NCBI GenBank assembly: GCA_902489945.1
Contig: CABUBZ010000021.1
Location: forward strand, 1-31,660
Direction: 5' to 3'
DNA: 31,660 nt
Origin: an uncultured Collinsella sp.
Lineage (GTDB): Bacteria > Actinomycetota > Coriobacteriia > Coriobacteriales > Coriobacteriaceae
The notes below the pieces were generated by a model. The model was not told the DNA's origin. It made no database searches and saw nothing but the letters and a program-made list of their open reading frames with translations. The number at the start of each line of letters is the position of its first letter. The stretch's first letter is position 1. The position numbers and the translations under genes were made by a program. Positions 15,171 to 23,291 of the stretch are shown piece after piece.

Positions 15171-15188
15171 TACCGAGTGGACTCGGTA
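15171..15188. promoter_or_regulatory. 18-bp near-perfect palindrome upstream of spoVS
   Basis: TACCGAGT (15171-15178) and ACTCGGTA (15181-15188) flank only two bases, too tight for a good RNA hairpin, so a dyad binding site is the more natural reading. It overlaps the region just downstream of the GHKL ATPase stop codon. Confidence 0.4.
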
Positions 15189-15194
15189 AAGGCA

Positions 15195-16280
15195 CTATTC
15201 CTCTTTGGCAAGATCGAAGGTCACGGTGATTCGATCACGCGAAACACGAATCTTTGGGTCGCCGCAAAGGTTGAGATAGTACCGGGCGGCAAGGTCATTA
15301 AAGTCGCGCTCCACAGCACGCGAAAACTGTGCCATGTCATCCTTGGCAATACGTAGCCCGCGACGATCCTTCGCGAGATCGACAGGAGCCGGCGCATGCG
15401 AGGACGAATCACGCTCGCGCAGCAGACGCGCAGTCACACCGCGAACGGGCTTAATCTGCCCTGCCAAAATGCGATGGGCCGTGCGCTCAGACATCTCAAG
15501 ACCCAAACCCGAACAGATACGGATAAAGTCCTCGGCATCAGAGGCAAGGCCTAAACGATCGACAACTGGAAGCTCGCTCTCGTCATCAATGAACAGGAGA
15601 CGCGACGTATCGAGCCGACTTGACGCCTGAGCATAAAGGGTCGCGGCAATCTCAGACGGAGAACCAAGATAGACATCGCAACCACGCAACTCCTCGAGCG
15701 CAAACTCACAAGCAGCGCGAATAATATTATGCGGACCGCGAGCACAGACATAACGCCCGTCCTCATCCTTGACGGCCTGGGGCCAGCTGGACTGATCGGC
15801 ACGCTCACTGAGGCGGTCGGCCGCAACGCTCACCTTAAAGGCTGAGCCAAGATCGACACCGGACGTAACCACGCGGGCCTCGTCGGTGTTCTGCTTGATC
15901 GAAAACAATGCCATGCCACGACCGTGAACGCCCCAACGGTCCATCTTCATGCTCTCGAGCTTGGAGGTAACACGGGCATCGAAGATTCGCTCTTGCATAT
16001 CCTGCGGAACGCCCGAACCGTTATCCAGAAAGACAAGCGTGCGGACGCCATCTTCCTTGGTCGTAGCGAGATAGACTTTGTCGGCGCCAGCATCGCGAGC
16101 ATTACGGAGCATTTCAATGACGATATCCTCGACATGCTGAATGTCGTGCTTTGCCTGGCGCCGCTCGGCCTCCGAAACGCGGAGGCGGACATAACCCTCG
16201 CCAAGGTTCTCCTCGACGCGAAGGTTGCCCTCCCCCGACATCGACGCGATAAATGAGATGAGCTCGTTCGCGTCGCTCAT
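15195..16280 (-). CDS. GHKL-type ATPase of unknown role
   Basis: A 361-residue soluble protein with a Hsp90/MutL/histidine-kinase-type ATP-binding fold: N-box EMLRNARDAGA (Glu56, Asn60), G1 box DNGSG (86-90) and G2 box GVHGRG (117-122). No dimerisation His, HAMP, membrane or receiver region is visible, so it is not a normal histidine kinase; residues about 190-361 have no domain I recognise. The ATG starts one base after the rny stop codon, indicating coupled expression with RNase Y, and spoVS follows. It occupies the position of ymdB in B. subtilis. The MORC-like layout suggests an ATP-driven clamp or switch, but this is inference. Confidence 0.75.
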   Translation of the reverse strand: MSDANELISFIASMSGEGNLRVEENLGEGYVRLRVSEAERRQAKHDIQHVEDIVIEMLRNARDAGADKVYLATTKEDGVRTLVFLDNGSGVPQDMQERIFDARVTSKLESMKMDRWGVHGRGMALFSIKQNTDEARVVTSGVDLGSAFKVSVAADRLSERADQSSWPQAVKDEDGRYVCARGPHNIIRAACEFALEELRGCDVYLGSPSEIAATLYAQASSRLDTSRLLFIDDESELPVVDRLGLASDAEDFIRICSGLGLEMSERTAHRILAGQIKPVRGVTARLLRERDSSSHAPAPVDLAKDRRGLRIAKDDMAQFSRAVERDFNDLAARYYLNLCGDPKIRVSRDRITVTFDLAKEE

Positions 16281-16281
16281 A

Positions 16282-17832
16282 TTATTTAGCGATATCGACA
16301 GCGCGGCTCTCGCGAATCACGACGACGCGCACCTGACCGGGATACTCCATCTCTTCCTCGATCTGATGGGCGATATCGTGAGCCAGGACCGTGGACTGGG
16401 CATCGGAGATCTTGTCCGGCTGAACCATGACGTGGACCTCGCGACCGGCCTGCATGGCATAGGTACGCTCGACGCCGTCATGAGAGTTGGCGATCTCCTC
16501 GAGCTTCTCAAGACGCTTGATGTAGTTCTCGGCAGACTCGCGACGGGCACCGGGGCGAGAGGCAGAGACAGCATCGGCGGCCTGCACCAGGACATCGAGC
16601 ACCGTGTTGGGGTCGACATCGGCATGGTGAGCCTCGATAGCGTGGACGATAACGGGCTTCTCGCCATAACGGCGGGCAAGCTCAGCGCCGATGACGGCAT
16701 GCGGCCCCTCGACGTCATGGTCGATTGCCTTGCCCAGGTCGTGCAGCAGGCCGGCGCGCTTGGCGGTCACAACGTCCAGGCCAAGCTCGGAAGCCATCAC
16801 GCCGCACAGGTCAGAGACTTCGAGGGAGTGCTGAAGCACGTTCTGACCAAACGAGGTACGGTAGCGCAGGGCACCAAGGGTCTTGACGATCTCGGGGTGC
16901 AGGTCGTGAATGCCGGTATCGAATGCAGCTTGCTCGCCAGCCTCGCGCACGCGCTGCTGAACCAGGTCGGCAGCCTTGTGATACATCTCCTCGATGCGGG
17001 CGGGGTGAATGCGGCCGTCGGCGATGAGGTTCTCCAGAGCAACACGGGCGGTCTCACGACGGACCGGATCGAAGCTCGAAAGAACGACGGTCTCGGGCGT
17101 GTCGTCGATCACGAGGTTGACGCCGGAAACCTGCTCGAAGGTGCGGATGTTGCGACCCTCGCGACCGATGATACGGCCCTTGAGGTCATCAGAGGGAATG
17201 TGCACGGAGGTAACGGTGACCTCGGCAGTGTGGTCGGCAGCGCAGCGCTGAATCGCCAGGGAAAGAATCTCCTGGGCGGTCTTGTGGCACTCGGCGCGAA
17301 CCTGCTGCTCGGACTCGCGAATGATCGTGGCGGCCTCGTGGGTGACCTCGCCGCGAACCTTATCGAGGAGCTCCTTGTGGGCATCCTCGCGGGTAAGGTC
17401 GGCGATACGCTCGAGCTCGGAGGTCTGCTTTGCGCAGAGCTCCTCGAGCTCACGGGAGCGCTTCTCGACCTGACCGGCCTGACTGGACAGCTGATGCTCG
17501 CGCTTGTCGAGAGCGTCGTTGCGGCGATCGAGGGATTCCTCGCGCTGCATCACGCGGTTCTCGAGCGTACGAATCTCGCTCTTACGCTGCTTGTCCTCGG
17601 CCTCGGCGGCCTGCTTGTTCTTGATGATCTCCTCTTTAGCCTCGAGCAGAGCCTCTTTTTTGAGGGTCTCGGCCTGACGCTTTGCATCACCGATCAGGGA
17701 CTCAGCCTGTGCGTGTGCCGACTGGATCTTTTCGTCGGCCTCGTGAAGACTACCCTGCTTGGCGGTGCGCATGTAGGCAATGGCGGCGATGGCACCCAAA
17801 ACGATGCCAACGAGCGCTGCAATGATAGGCAT
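16282..17832 (-). CDS. rny: Ribonuclease Y
   Basis: Membrane-anchored endoribonuclease that starts mRNA decay; 516 residues against about 520 in B. subtilis. An N-terminal membrane anchor (MPIIAALVGIVLGAIAAIAY) is followed by a long coiled coil (about 30-190), a KH domain (GRIIGREGRNIRTFE) and an HD phosphohydrolase domain (LLHDLGKAIDH at about 365-375). ATG 17832 is preferred to GTG 17838 because AAGGAG sits five bases before the ATG and would touch the GTG. A strong promoter lies about 170 bases upstream, just past the recX terminator, so rny begins its own transcription unit. Confidence 0.96.
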   Translation of the reverse strand: MPIIAALVGIVLGAIAAIAYMRTAKQGSLHEADEKIQSAHAQAESLIGDAKRQAETLKKEALLEAKEEIIKNKQAAEAEDKQRKSEIRTLENRVMQREESLDRRNDALDKREHQLSSQAGQVEKRSRELEELCAKQTSELERIADLTREDAHKELLDKVRGEVTHEAATIIRESEQQVRAECHKTAQEILSLAIQRCAADHTAEVTVTSVHIPSDDLKGRIIGREGRNIRTFEQVSGVNLVIDDTPETVVLSSFDPVRRETARVALENLIADGRIHPARIEEMYHKAADLVQQRVREAGEQAAFDTGIHDLHPEIVKTLGALRYRTSFGQNVLQHSLEVSDLCGVMASELGLDVVTAKRAGLLHDLGKAIDHDVEGPHAVIGAELARRYGEKPVIVHAIEAHHADVDPNTVLDVLVQAADAVSASRPGARRESAENYIKRLEKLEEIANSHDGVERTYAMQAGREVHVMVQPDKISDAQSTVLAHDIAHQIEEEMEYPGQVRVVVIRESRAVDIAK

Positions 17833-17998
17833 GCTCACTCCTTTTTATGGATTCGTTACACAACAAAGCGAACCGTCCTTATGAGCGGCTCGCGACATTT
17901 GAGTAATATGGGCGCAGCTTATGCGGGTCGGATACAGATAAACATATAAACAAACTCATCACAGATGAGCACATATCACAAAGCAAATGACAGTGTTT

Positions 17999-18027
17999 AT
18001 CGTACGTTGAACCACAACAACTGTCAA
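17999..18027 (-). promoter_or_regulatory. Promoter of the rny operon
   Basis: On the minus strand a consensus TTGACA (18027-18022) and TACGAT (18004-17999) are separated by 17 bases. Transcription from here leaves a leader of about 150 bases before rny, with a small CTCATC/GATGAG hairpin in it. Confidence 0.75.
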
Positions 18028-18032
18028 ATAAA

Positions 18033-18075
18033 TGGCCCCAGTACGGCGGCTAAAACGCGGTGAACGGCGGGGCCA
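18033..18075 (-). terminator. Terminator of recA-recX
   Basis: TGGCCCC (minus strand 18075-18069) pairs with GGGGCCA (18039-18033), with an additional GCCG/CGCC-type partial inner stem, and TTTATTTG follows. It lies 14 bases past the recX stop. Confidence 0.75.
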
Positions 18076-18089
18076 CAAAACGCATACGC

Positions 18090-18782
18090 CTAAAGTGCAC
18101 ATTCCTCGCATTCGGCATCGAGACGTGCCTTAACGGCATCGGCGGCGATGTGATACGAGAAGCCCTTGCCCATCAAAAACCGAACCAGTTTTTCGAATCC
18201 GCGCGTCTCTGGAACACGCCGCTTGGCGAGCAGGGCTGACGCACGCGCCAAATCGTCTTCGACGGCAAAATAATCCTCGGGATAACCGGGAATGTCATCG
18301 AGCACAACATGACGTCGCTTGAGCTCGGTCTCGATTTTGCGCTGTCCCCAACCGCGCCGCTTGCGTTCCTCGATAAAGTACGAGCAAAAGCGGTTCTCGT
18401 CTAAAAAGCGATACTCGGTGGCGCGCTCGACGGCGAAATCAATCGCGGGCTGGCGAAAGCCGTAGCGAGCCAACTTGTCACGGACCTCACCCGTCGCATG
18501 GTCGCGGCGCGATAACATCTCGGTCACCATGGTAAGTGCACATTTACGCTCGATGAGCTGCACCGCCTCACGAAAGTTGTCCCAATCACAGGGAAGATCG
18601 GGGCGGTTTTTGACATACAGCCGCGCGACCCGCACGGGAATCCAAATGGACCGCTCAAAACCGCCCTCAAGCTCACAATCGATATGTGCGCAAGGCTTTT
18701 TGGACGCATACCCGCTCGAGAACGAGGAGGCCGCCTTCTTATCGGGAAAGACGACCGTGGCCTCGGTCACCGTATACGACAT
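18090..18782 (-). CDS. recX: Regulatory protein RecX
   Basis: Modulator that binds RecA filaments and limits recombinase activity; 230 residues. The three-helix RecX repeats are visible from about residue 75: AVQLIERKCALTMVTEMLSRRDHATGEV, then AIDFAVERATEYRFLDENRFCSYFIEERK, GWGQRKIETELKRR and a C-terminal repeat ending FLMGKGFSYHIAADAV. The first 70 residues resemble the variable N-terminal extension of actinobacterial RecX. It starts 11 bases after the recA stop, so both genes share the SOS-controlled recA promoter. No clear Shine-Dalgarno is seen, which suggests coupling to recA translation. Confidence 0.9.
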   Translation of the reverse strand: MSYTVTEATVVFPDKKAASSFSSGYASKKPCAHIDCELEGGFERSIWIPVRVARLYVKNRPDLPCDWDNFREAVQLIERKCALTMVTEMLSRRDHATGEVRDKLARYGFRQPAIDFAVERATEYRFLDENRFCSYFIEERKRRGWGQRKIETELKRRHVVLDDIPGYPEDYFAVEDDLARASALLAKRRVPETRGFEKLVRFLMGKGFSYHIAADAVKARLDAECEECAL

Positions 18783-18793
18783 GAGCGTAACCG

Positions 18794-19942
18794 CTACTCG
18801 TCGTCATCATCGAGCATGGCGGAACCATCGATGGCGTAAAGCTCGTCAAACTCCTCAGGCGCAGGCTGATCGGTCAGCTCAACCTCGGACGGAGCATCGT
18901 CATCAAACTCAAGTCCGCAGGCAAGGCGGACCTTATGCTCAATCTCGTCGGCACAATCGGGGTGTTCGCGCAGGAACGCCTTGGCGGCCTCGCGACCGTT
19001 GCCGAGCTTGTCCTCACCATAGGCAAACCAGGAGCCCATCTTCTTGCAGATGCCGCACTCGACAGCCATGTCCAGAATCGAGCCCTCCTTAGAGATGCCC
19101 GTACCGTACATGATGTCGAACTCAGCAGAACGGAACGGAGCCGCCACCTTGTTCTTAACGACCTTGGCGCGCACGCGGTTACCGATAACCTCGTCCTTAA
19201 GCTTAATGCTGTCGATGCGGCGAATGTCGATACGAACCGAAGAGAAGAACTTAAGGGCGCGGCCGCCCGTCGTAGTCTCGGGGTTGCCGAACATGACGCC
19301 GATCTTCTCACGCAGCTGGTTAATGAAGATGCACGTCGTGTTGGACTTGGACAGCGAGCCGGCGAGCTTGCGGAGCGCCTGGCTCATCAGGCGAGCCTGA
19401 AGACCGACCGTAGTGTCGCCGATTTCTCCCTCGATCTCGGCACGCGGGGTCAGCGCGGCGACGGAGTCGACGACGATGGCATCGATGGCACCAGAACGCA
19501 CAAGCATGTCAACGATTTCGAGCGCCTGCTCACCCGTATCGGGCTGGGAAATGAGCACCTCGTCGATATCCACACCGATGCGCGCGGCATACGTGGGATC
19601 GAGCGCGTGCTCGGCATCGATAAATGCCACAACGCCACCCATTGCCTGGGCCTCGGCCAAGATCTCGAGCGAAAGCGTCGTCTTACCGGAGGACTCGGGA
19701 CCGTAGATCTCGACGATTCGGCCGCGCGGCACACCGCCGATACCCAGAGCGGCATCGAGTGCCAGAGCGCCCGTAGGGATGGCCTCGACCTCGAGCTCGG
19801 GGCCACCGTCGCCGTACCTCATGATGGAACCCTGGCCGAATTTCTTCTCGATCTCGGCCTTGGTGGTGGCGATCATCTCATCGCGCTCTTTACCCGTCGT
19901 GCGAGCATGAACGGTACGTACGGGACCTGAATTCTTGGCCAT
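18794..19942 (-). CDS. recA: Recombinase RecA
   Basis: ATP-dependent strand-exchange protein and LexA co-protease; 382 residues with the usual acidic C-terminal tail. The P-loop is GPESSGKT (81-88), Walker B is in AIDAIVVDSVAALTP, and the DNA-binding loop region includes MSQALRKL and NTTCIFINQLREKIG. ATG 19942 is chosen because AGGAGGG lies upstream and the protein then begins MAKNSG; a seven-residue extension has no support. The promoter contains a perfect SOS box, and helically phased repeats lie further upstream. recX follows. Confidence 0.98.
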   Translation of the reverse strand: MAKNSGPVRTVHARTTGKERDEMIATTKAEIEKKFGQGSIMRYGDGGPELEVEAIPTGALALDAALGIGGVPRGRIVEIYGPESSGKTTLSLEILAEAQAMGGVVAFIDAEHALDPTYAARIGVDIDEVLISQPDTGEQALEIVDMLVRSGAIDAIVVDSVAALTPRAEIEGEIGDTTVGLQARLMSQALRKLAGSLSKSNTTCIFINQLREKIGVMFGNPETTTGGRALKFFSSVRIDIRRIDSIKLKDEVIGNRVRAKVVKNKVAAPFRSAEFDIMYGTGISKEGSILDMAVECGICKKMGSWFAYGEDKLGNGREAAKAFLREHPDCADEIEHKVRLACGLEFDDDAPSEVELTDQPAPEEFDELYAIDGSAMLDDDDE

Positions 19943-19972
19943 GAATAGCCCTCCTCTTAACAACCTGCATCG

Positions 19973-20001
19973 ATAATAAACGAACGGCTGTTCGTGGTCA
20001 A
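19973..20001 (-). promoter_or_regulatory. recA promoter with perfect SOS box in the spacer
   Basis: On the minus strand TTGACC (20001-19996) and TATTAT (19978-19973) are exactly 17 bases apart. The perfect SOS box CGAACGGCTGTTCG (19981-19994) lies between them, a classical arrangement for LexA repression. Confidence 0.92.
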
Positions 20002-20043
20002 CCGTTCAGATAAATCATATGCAGGCGGTCTTTCCAAAAACCA

Positions 20044-20093
20044 ACCAAACGCCGACCAAACACTGACCAAATGCTTGACCACAAAGGACCAAA
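20044..20093 (-). repeat. Helically phased TTTGGT repeats upstream of recA
   Basis: Five copies of ACCAAA or a one-base variant (plus strand) start at 20044, 20055, 20066, 20078 and 20088: spacings of 11, 11, 12 and 10 bases. All face the same way and lie 43 or more bases upstream of the -35 element. The spacing places every copy on the same face of the helix. Confidence 0.65.
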
Positions 20094-20168
20094 TATGAAC
20101 AAGGCAGGCAAAATTACATCTACAACCAGCACAAACGCCAAATGAGCCTAAGGTCCCTATCTCCACAA

Positions 20169-20192
20169 TTAAGGGGCCCGGAGGCCCCTTAA
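20169..20192 (-). terminator. Terminator-like hairpin after pncC
   Basis: TTAAGGGGCC (20169-20178) and GGCCCCTTAA (20183-20192) form a perfect 10-bp stem with a four-base loop, eight bases past the pncC stop. The following minus-strand sequence is only modestly T-rich. Confidence 0.65.
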
Positions 20193-20199
20193 AACACGT

Positions 20200-20730
20200 C
20201 TATTCCATAGAGTTGAGCACAAGGGCAATGCGACCCAATGCCTCCGTGACCGCATGGGCACGAACACACGAACGGTCGCCCTCATAGTGGCAGCGCACAG
20301 AGTCCACGACCGGCACTCCCCCATCGGCGGAACGATGCGCCCGGCCAATATAGAAAGTGCCCGCAGGATCGTCCTCAGTACCACCGCCGGGGCCGGCATA
20401 ACCCGTTGCGCTCACTGCAATATCGCTCTGGTACAGCTCCAGCGAACCCACCGCCATCTCGCGCGCGGTCTGATGCGACACCGCGGTATAGCGGTCGAGC
20501 GTCTCCTGCTCAACACCCAACACACGATGCTTGATCTCATCGCAGTAGGTCACCGCACCGCCACGCAGCGCCGCCGAGGCGCCCGGGATATCCGCAATCG
20601 TCGAGGCGATCATACCCGCCGTCAGCGACTCAGCCGTCGAAACCGTCACGCCCCGAGCGCGCGCACGCTCGACAATATCGCGCGCCAGCTCCTCGTTATG
20701 TGCGGAAATCTGCTCAAAAGAGACCGTCAT
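20200..20730 (-). CDS. pncC: CinA-family nicotinamide-nucleotide amidohydrolase (PncC)
   Basis: Deamidates nicotinamide mononucleotide to nicotinic acid mononucleotide in pyridine nucleotide recycling. The 176-residue protein is only the C-terminal CinA domain; the N-terminal MoCF-like domain of full CinA is absent. Visible motifs are TAESLTAGMIASTIADIPGAS, GAVTYCDEIK and the ATGYAGPGGGT loop. Two starts are possible: GTG 20736 with AGG upstream, and ATG 20730 with GGTGGG close by; I give the ATG. It follows pgsA by a few bases and precedes recA, the order pgsA-cinA-recA known from Bacillus and other bacteria. Confidence 0.9.
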   Translation of the reverse strand: MTVSFEQISAHNEELARDIVERARARGVTVSTAESLTAGMIASTIADIPGASAALRGGAVTYCDEIKHRVLGVEQETLDRYTAVSHQTAREMAVGSLELYQSDIAVSATGYAGPGGGTEDDPAGTFYIGRAHRSADGGVPVVDSVRCHYEGDRSCVRAHAVTEALGRIALVLNSME

Positions 20731-20742
20731 ACCCACCAGGAC

Positions 20743-21381
20743 CTAGACCGAAAAGACGATCTTGCGGCAGTTCCAGAAGTACTGGGCACCCGAGATAACG
20801 GTCAGGACAACGGCAACGGCGTACAAGAAGCGCGACACCGAGTAGATGCCGAGCGTCAGTGCCACCGGGCCAAGGTGCAAGCCGGCCATAGCAAAAACGC
20901 ACAGGTAACCGCAGATGGAGACCATCGTGGTTGCCGTCTTGTACTTGCCGAGCTTATCGGCCGCAACGACCACACCGGCCGCACTCGCGACCATGCGAAG
21001 GGCGCTCACCAGCAGCTCACGGAATAGGATAATGAACACGGACCACACGGTCACCGCGCCAAAATCCAAGAACAGCAGCAGGGCCGAGAACACCAGTAGC
21101 TTGTCGGCGATGGGGTCCAAGAACTTACCGAAGTCGGTGATCTCGTTGCGCGAGCGCGCCAGATAACCGTCGACCTTATCGGTGCACGACAGGATCACAT
21201 ACAGAATGAAGGCAGCGGCGGCAAGCGGGCCGTCGAAGGTGCTCCAATCCGTACCGGCAACACTCGTGTGAGACAGCGCCGAGACGATCATGAACACCGG
21301 GATAAAGACGATGCGAACGCACGTCACGATGTTGGCGGGCGTCCAGACACTCGTCAGTTCCTTATTGCTCTCGTTTGCCAC
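20743..21381 (-). CDS. pgsA: CDP-diacylglycerol--glycerol-3-phosphate 3-phosphatidyltransferase
   Basis: Makes phosphatidylglycerophosphate, the committed step to phosphatidylglycerol and cardiolipin, in the membrane; 212 residues. The signature D-G-x2-A-R-x8-G-x3-D-x3-D is complete, from DGYLAR through FGKFLDPIADK. About five hydrophobic segments surround it, and RELLVSALRMVA is typical of PgsA. The start is GTG 21381, with GGAG six bases upstream and the family-like MANESNKELTSVWTPANIVT following. It lies nine bases after the rimO stop, within a tight minus-strand run. Confidence 0.93.
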   Translation of the reverse strand: MANESNKELTSVWTPANIVTCVRIVFIPVFMIVSALSHTSVAGTDWSTFDGPLAAAAFILYVILSCTDKVDGYLARSRNEITDFGKFLDPIADKLLVFSALLLFLDFGAVTVWSVFIILFRELLVSALRMVASAAGVVVAADKLGKYKTATTMVSICGYLCVFAMAGLHLGPVALTLGIYSVSRFLYAVAVVLTVISGAQYFWNCRKIVFSV

Positions 21382-21390
21382 GATGCTCTC

Positions 21391-22740
21391 CTACTCCACA
21401 ACATGGCCGATAAGCTCATAGCAGAAGCTATCGGTAAACTCGACAGTCAGAATATCGCCCACGGACGCCTCGCTGGCGTCCAAGTGCACCGCACCATCGG
21501 AATCGGGCGCCTGGAACCAGGCATGGCCGATCAGCTCGGCGCCATCCTCGGTCTCTTCGATACCGTCGACGATCACCTGGGCGCGCTCGCCCACATGTGC
21601 GGCGGTAGCGGCAAAACCGAGCGACTCGGCCAGATCCATGGCCTCCTGGGCGCGCTCAAGCTTGACCTCCTCATCGACCTGGCCCTCCATCTTGGCGGCC
21701 AGGCTACCTTCCTCACGCGAGTAGGCAAAGACGCTTGTGTAGTCAAAGCCGACGGTGTCCATAAAGTCGATAAGGTCGCGGAACTCGTCGTCGGTCTCGG
21801 TCGGGAAGCCGACCATGGCCGTGGAACGGATCACGATGCCGGGGATACGCTCACGAAGGTCGCGGAACAGATCCTCGAGCTCCTGGCGCGAACCGGAGCG
21901 ACGCATGGCCTTGAGGATGCGAGCGTCGCAGTGCTGCACGGGGATATCGATATAGGGCAGCACCTCGGGCGTATCACGAATGGTCTCAATGAGCTCGTCA
22001 GTCATGCCCTCGGGCTGCAAGTAGAGCACACGGACCCAGACGTTGTGCGGGCGCACGGCCTCGGCGACGGCACGCAGCAGCTGCGCCAGATTGCGCGGCG
22101 AGCCCTCGGCGACGTCCTCGTCGGCAAAGTCGATGCCCCAAATACCCGTGTCCTGGCCGATCAGCACGATCTCGCGCACACCGCCGGCAACCAGGTCGCG
22201 CACCTCGGAGATAATGCTCTCGGCATTACGCGAATGATAGCGACCGCGAATGTAAGGGATCATGCAGAAGCTGCAGAAGCGGTTGCAGCCATCAGAAATC
22301 TTGACGTAGGCAACCGCACCCTCGACGGTACGCTTGACCTGAGGAATATAGGCGGCAATCTCGCGCTCGACACCCAGCACGCCATCGATGACCGCCACGA
22401 TGCCGTCTTCCTCGTCGGCCTTCACAAAGGCAGCGACCTCGGGCAACTCGTCAGGCAGGTCGTCGCCATAGCGCGACGGCACGCAGCCGCACATGACGAT
22501 GGGGCAAGAACGAACGCCGTCCTGAACCTCGTTGGCGAGCTCGAGCGTGGTCTCGATGCTCTCGGACGTTGCGGAGGCGAGGAACGAGCAAGTATTGACG
22601 ATAGCGATATCGGCATCCTGCGGGTCGAATGCCTCCTCGTAGCCCGCGGCGGTCAAAAGAGAACGCATGCGGTCGGTGTCAACCTCGTTCTTAGCGCACC
22701 CGAGGGTGATGTAGAGCACGGAGCCCAACGGTGTATCCAT
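21391..22740 (-). CDS. rimO: Ribosomal protein uS12 methylthiotransferase
   Basis: Radical-SAM methylthiotransferase that modifies an aspartate of ribosomal protein S12; 449 residues. The N-terminal domain has GCAKNEVD and NTCSF with auxiliary-cluster cysteines; the radical-SAM motif is CNRFCSFCMIPYIRGR; a TRAM-like domain ends the protein. The start LYITLGCAKNEVDTDRM and the SFCMIPYIRG motif distinguish RimO from MiaB, which is encoded at 13383-14753. AAAGGA lies upstream of ATG 22740. Neighbours are yajQ upstream and pgsA downstream. Confidence 0.95.
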   Translation of the reverse strand: MDTPLGSVLYITLGCAKNEVDTDRMRSLLTAAGYEEAFDPQDADIAIVNTCSFLASATSESIETTLELANEVQDGVRSCPIVMCGCVPSRYGDDLPDELPEVAAFVKADEEDGIVAVIDGVLGVEREIAAYIPQVKRTVEGAVAYVKISDGCNRFCSFCMIPYIRGRYHSRNAESIISEVRDLVAGGVREIVLIGQDTGIWGIDFADEDVAEGSPRNLAQLLRAVAEAVRPHNVWVRVLYLQPEGMTDELIETIRDTPEVLPYIDIPVQHCDARILKAMRRSGSRQELEDLFRDLRERIPGIVIRSTAMVGFPTETDDEFRDLIDFMDTVGFDYTSVFAYSREEGSLAAKMEGQVDEEVKLERAQEAMDLAESLGFAATAAHVGERAQVIVDGIEETEDGAELIGHAWFQAPDSDGAVHLDASEASVGDILTVEFTDSFCYELIGHVVE

Positions 22741-22767
22741 GTTGGAGAGCGGTCCTTTCGATTGATA

Positions 22768-23265
22768 TTAGCGGTAGTTGGTGAACTGCAGCGGCTGGCC
22801 GTAGTCCTGGTCGCGCAGGAACTGAATCACGGTCTGCAGCGCGTCCTTCGAAGCAGAGGAAACACGCAGCTTGTCGGCCTCGATGGTCACCTTGACCTTG
22901 AGCTTTTGGTCCTTGATGTCCTTGTTGATCTTCTTGGCGGTCGCCTGGTCGAAACCCTCGACGATATGGCCGAGCACGCGCACGGTGCCGCCCGATGCCG
23001 CCTGCGGAGCATCCCACGAGACAGCCTTGAGGTCGATGCCGCGCTTGATGAGCTTGGAGCTCAGCACGTCGACAATCTGTTTGGAGACAAAGTCGGCCGG
23101 GGCGTTGATCGTAAAGAGCTTGTCGCCCTTCGAAAGCTCAATCGTAGCGCCGGAATCCTTAAGGTCATAGCGCTGGGAAATCTCGCGCGTGGTCTGCTGG
23201 AAGGCGTTGTCGACCTCTTGCATGTTGACCTCGGACACGACGTCGAAGCTGGAATCTTTAGCCAT
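22768..23265 (-). CDS. yajQ: YajQ family nucleotide-binding protein (UPF0234)
   Basis: Small cytoplasmic protein of 165 residues, the family length. The N terminus DSSFDVVSEVNMQEVDNAFQQ, the central QRYDLKDSG and the C-terminal LRDQDYGQPLQFTNYR are characteristic. YajQ proteins bind nucleotides; in Xanthomonas a member was reported to bind cyclic di-GMP and act with a transcription factor. Whether that applies here is unknown. It lies between the RodZ-like gene and rimO, 27 bases before rimO, in the same direction. Confidence 0.95.
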   Translation of the reverse strand: MAKDSSFDVVSEVNMQEVDNAFQQTTREISQRYDLKDSGATIELSKGDKLFTINAPADFVSKQIVDVLSSKLIKRGIDLKAVSWDAPQAASGGTVRVLGHIVEGFDQATAKKINKDIKDQKLKVKVTIEADKLRVSSASKDALQTVIQFLRDQDYGQPLQFTNYR

Positions 23266-23291
23266 GATGTTTCCTTTCGCGTACGAGCGGC

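Noticed and set aside
15195..16280. GHKL ATPase considered as a sensor histidine kinase
   Set aside because: No dimerisation/phosphoacceptor His region, membrane segment or sensory domain, and no partner response regulator nearby.
16225..17949. Plus-strand open frame of 574 codons opposite rny
   Set aside because: Antisense to RNase Y, whose coiled coil and HD domain are clear on the other strand; a leucine/glycine-rich artefact.
20044..20093. Could the short repeats upstream of recA be a CRISPR array?
   Set aside because: The repeat is only six or seven bases with four- or five-base gaps; CRISPR repeats and spacers are each above 20 bases, and no cas gene is present.
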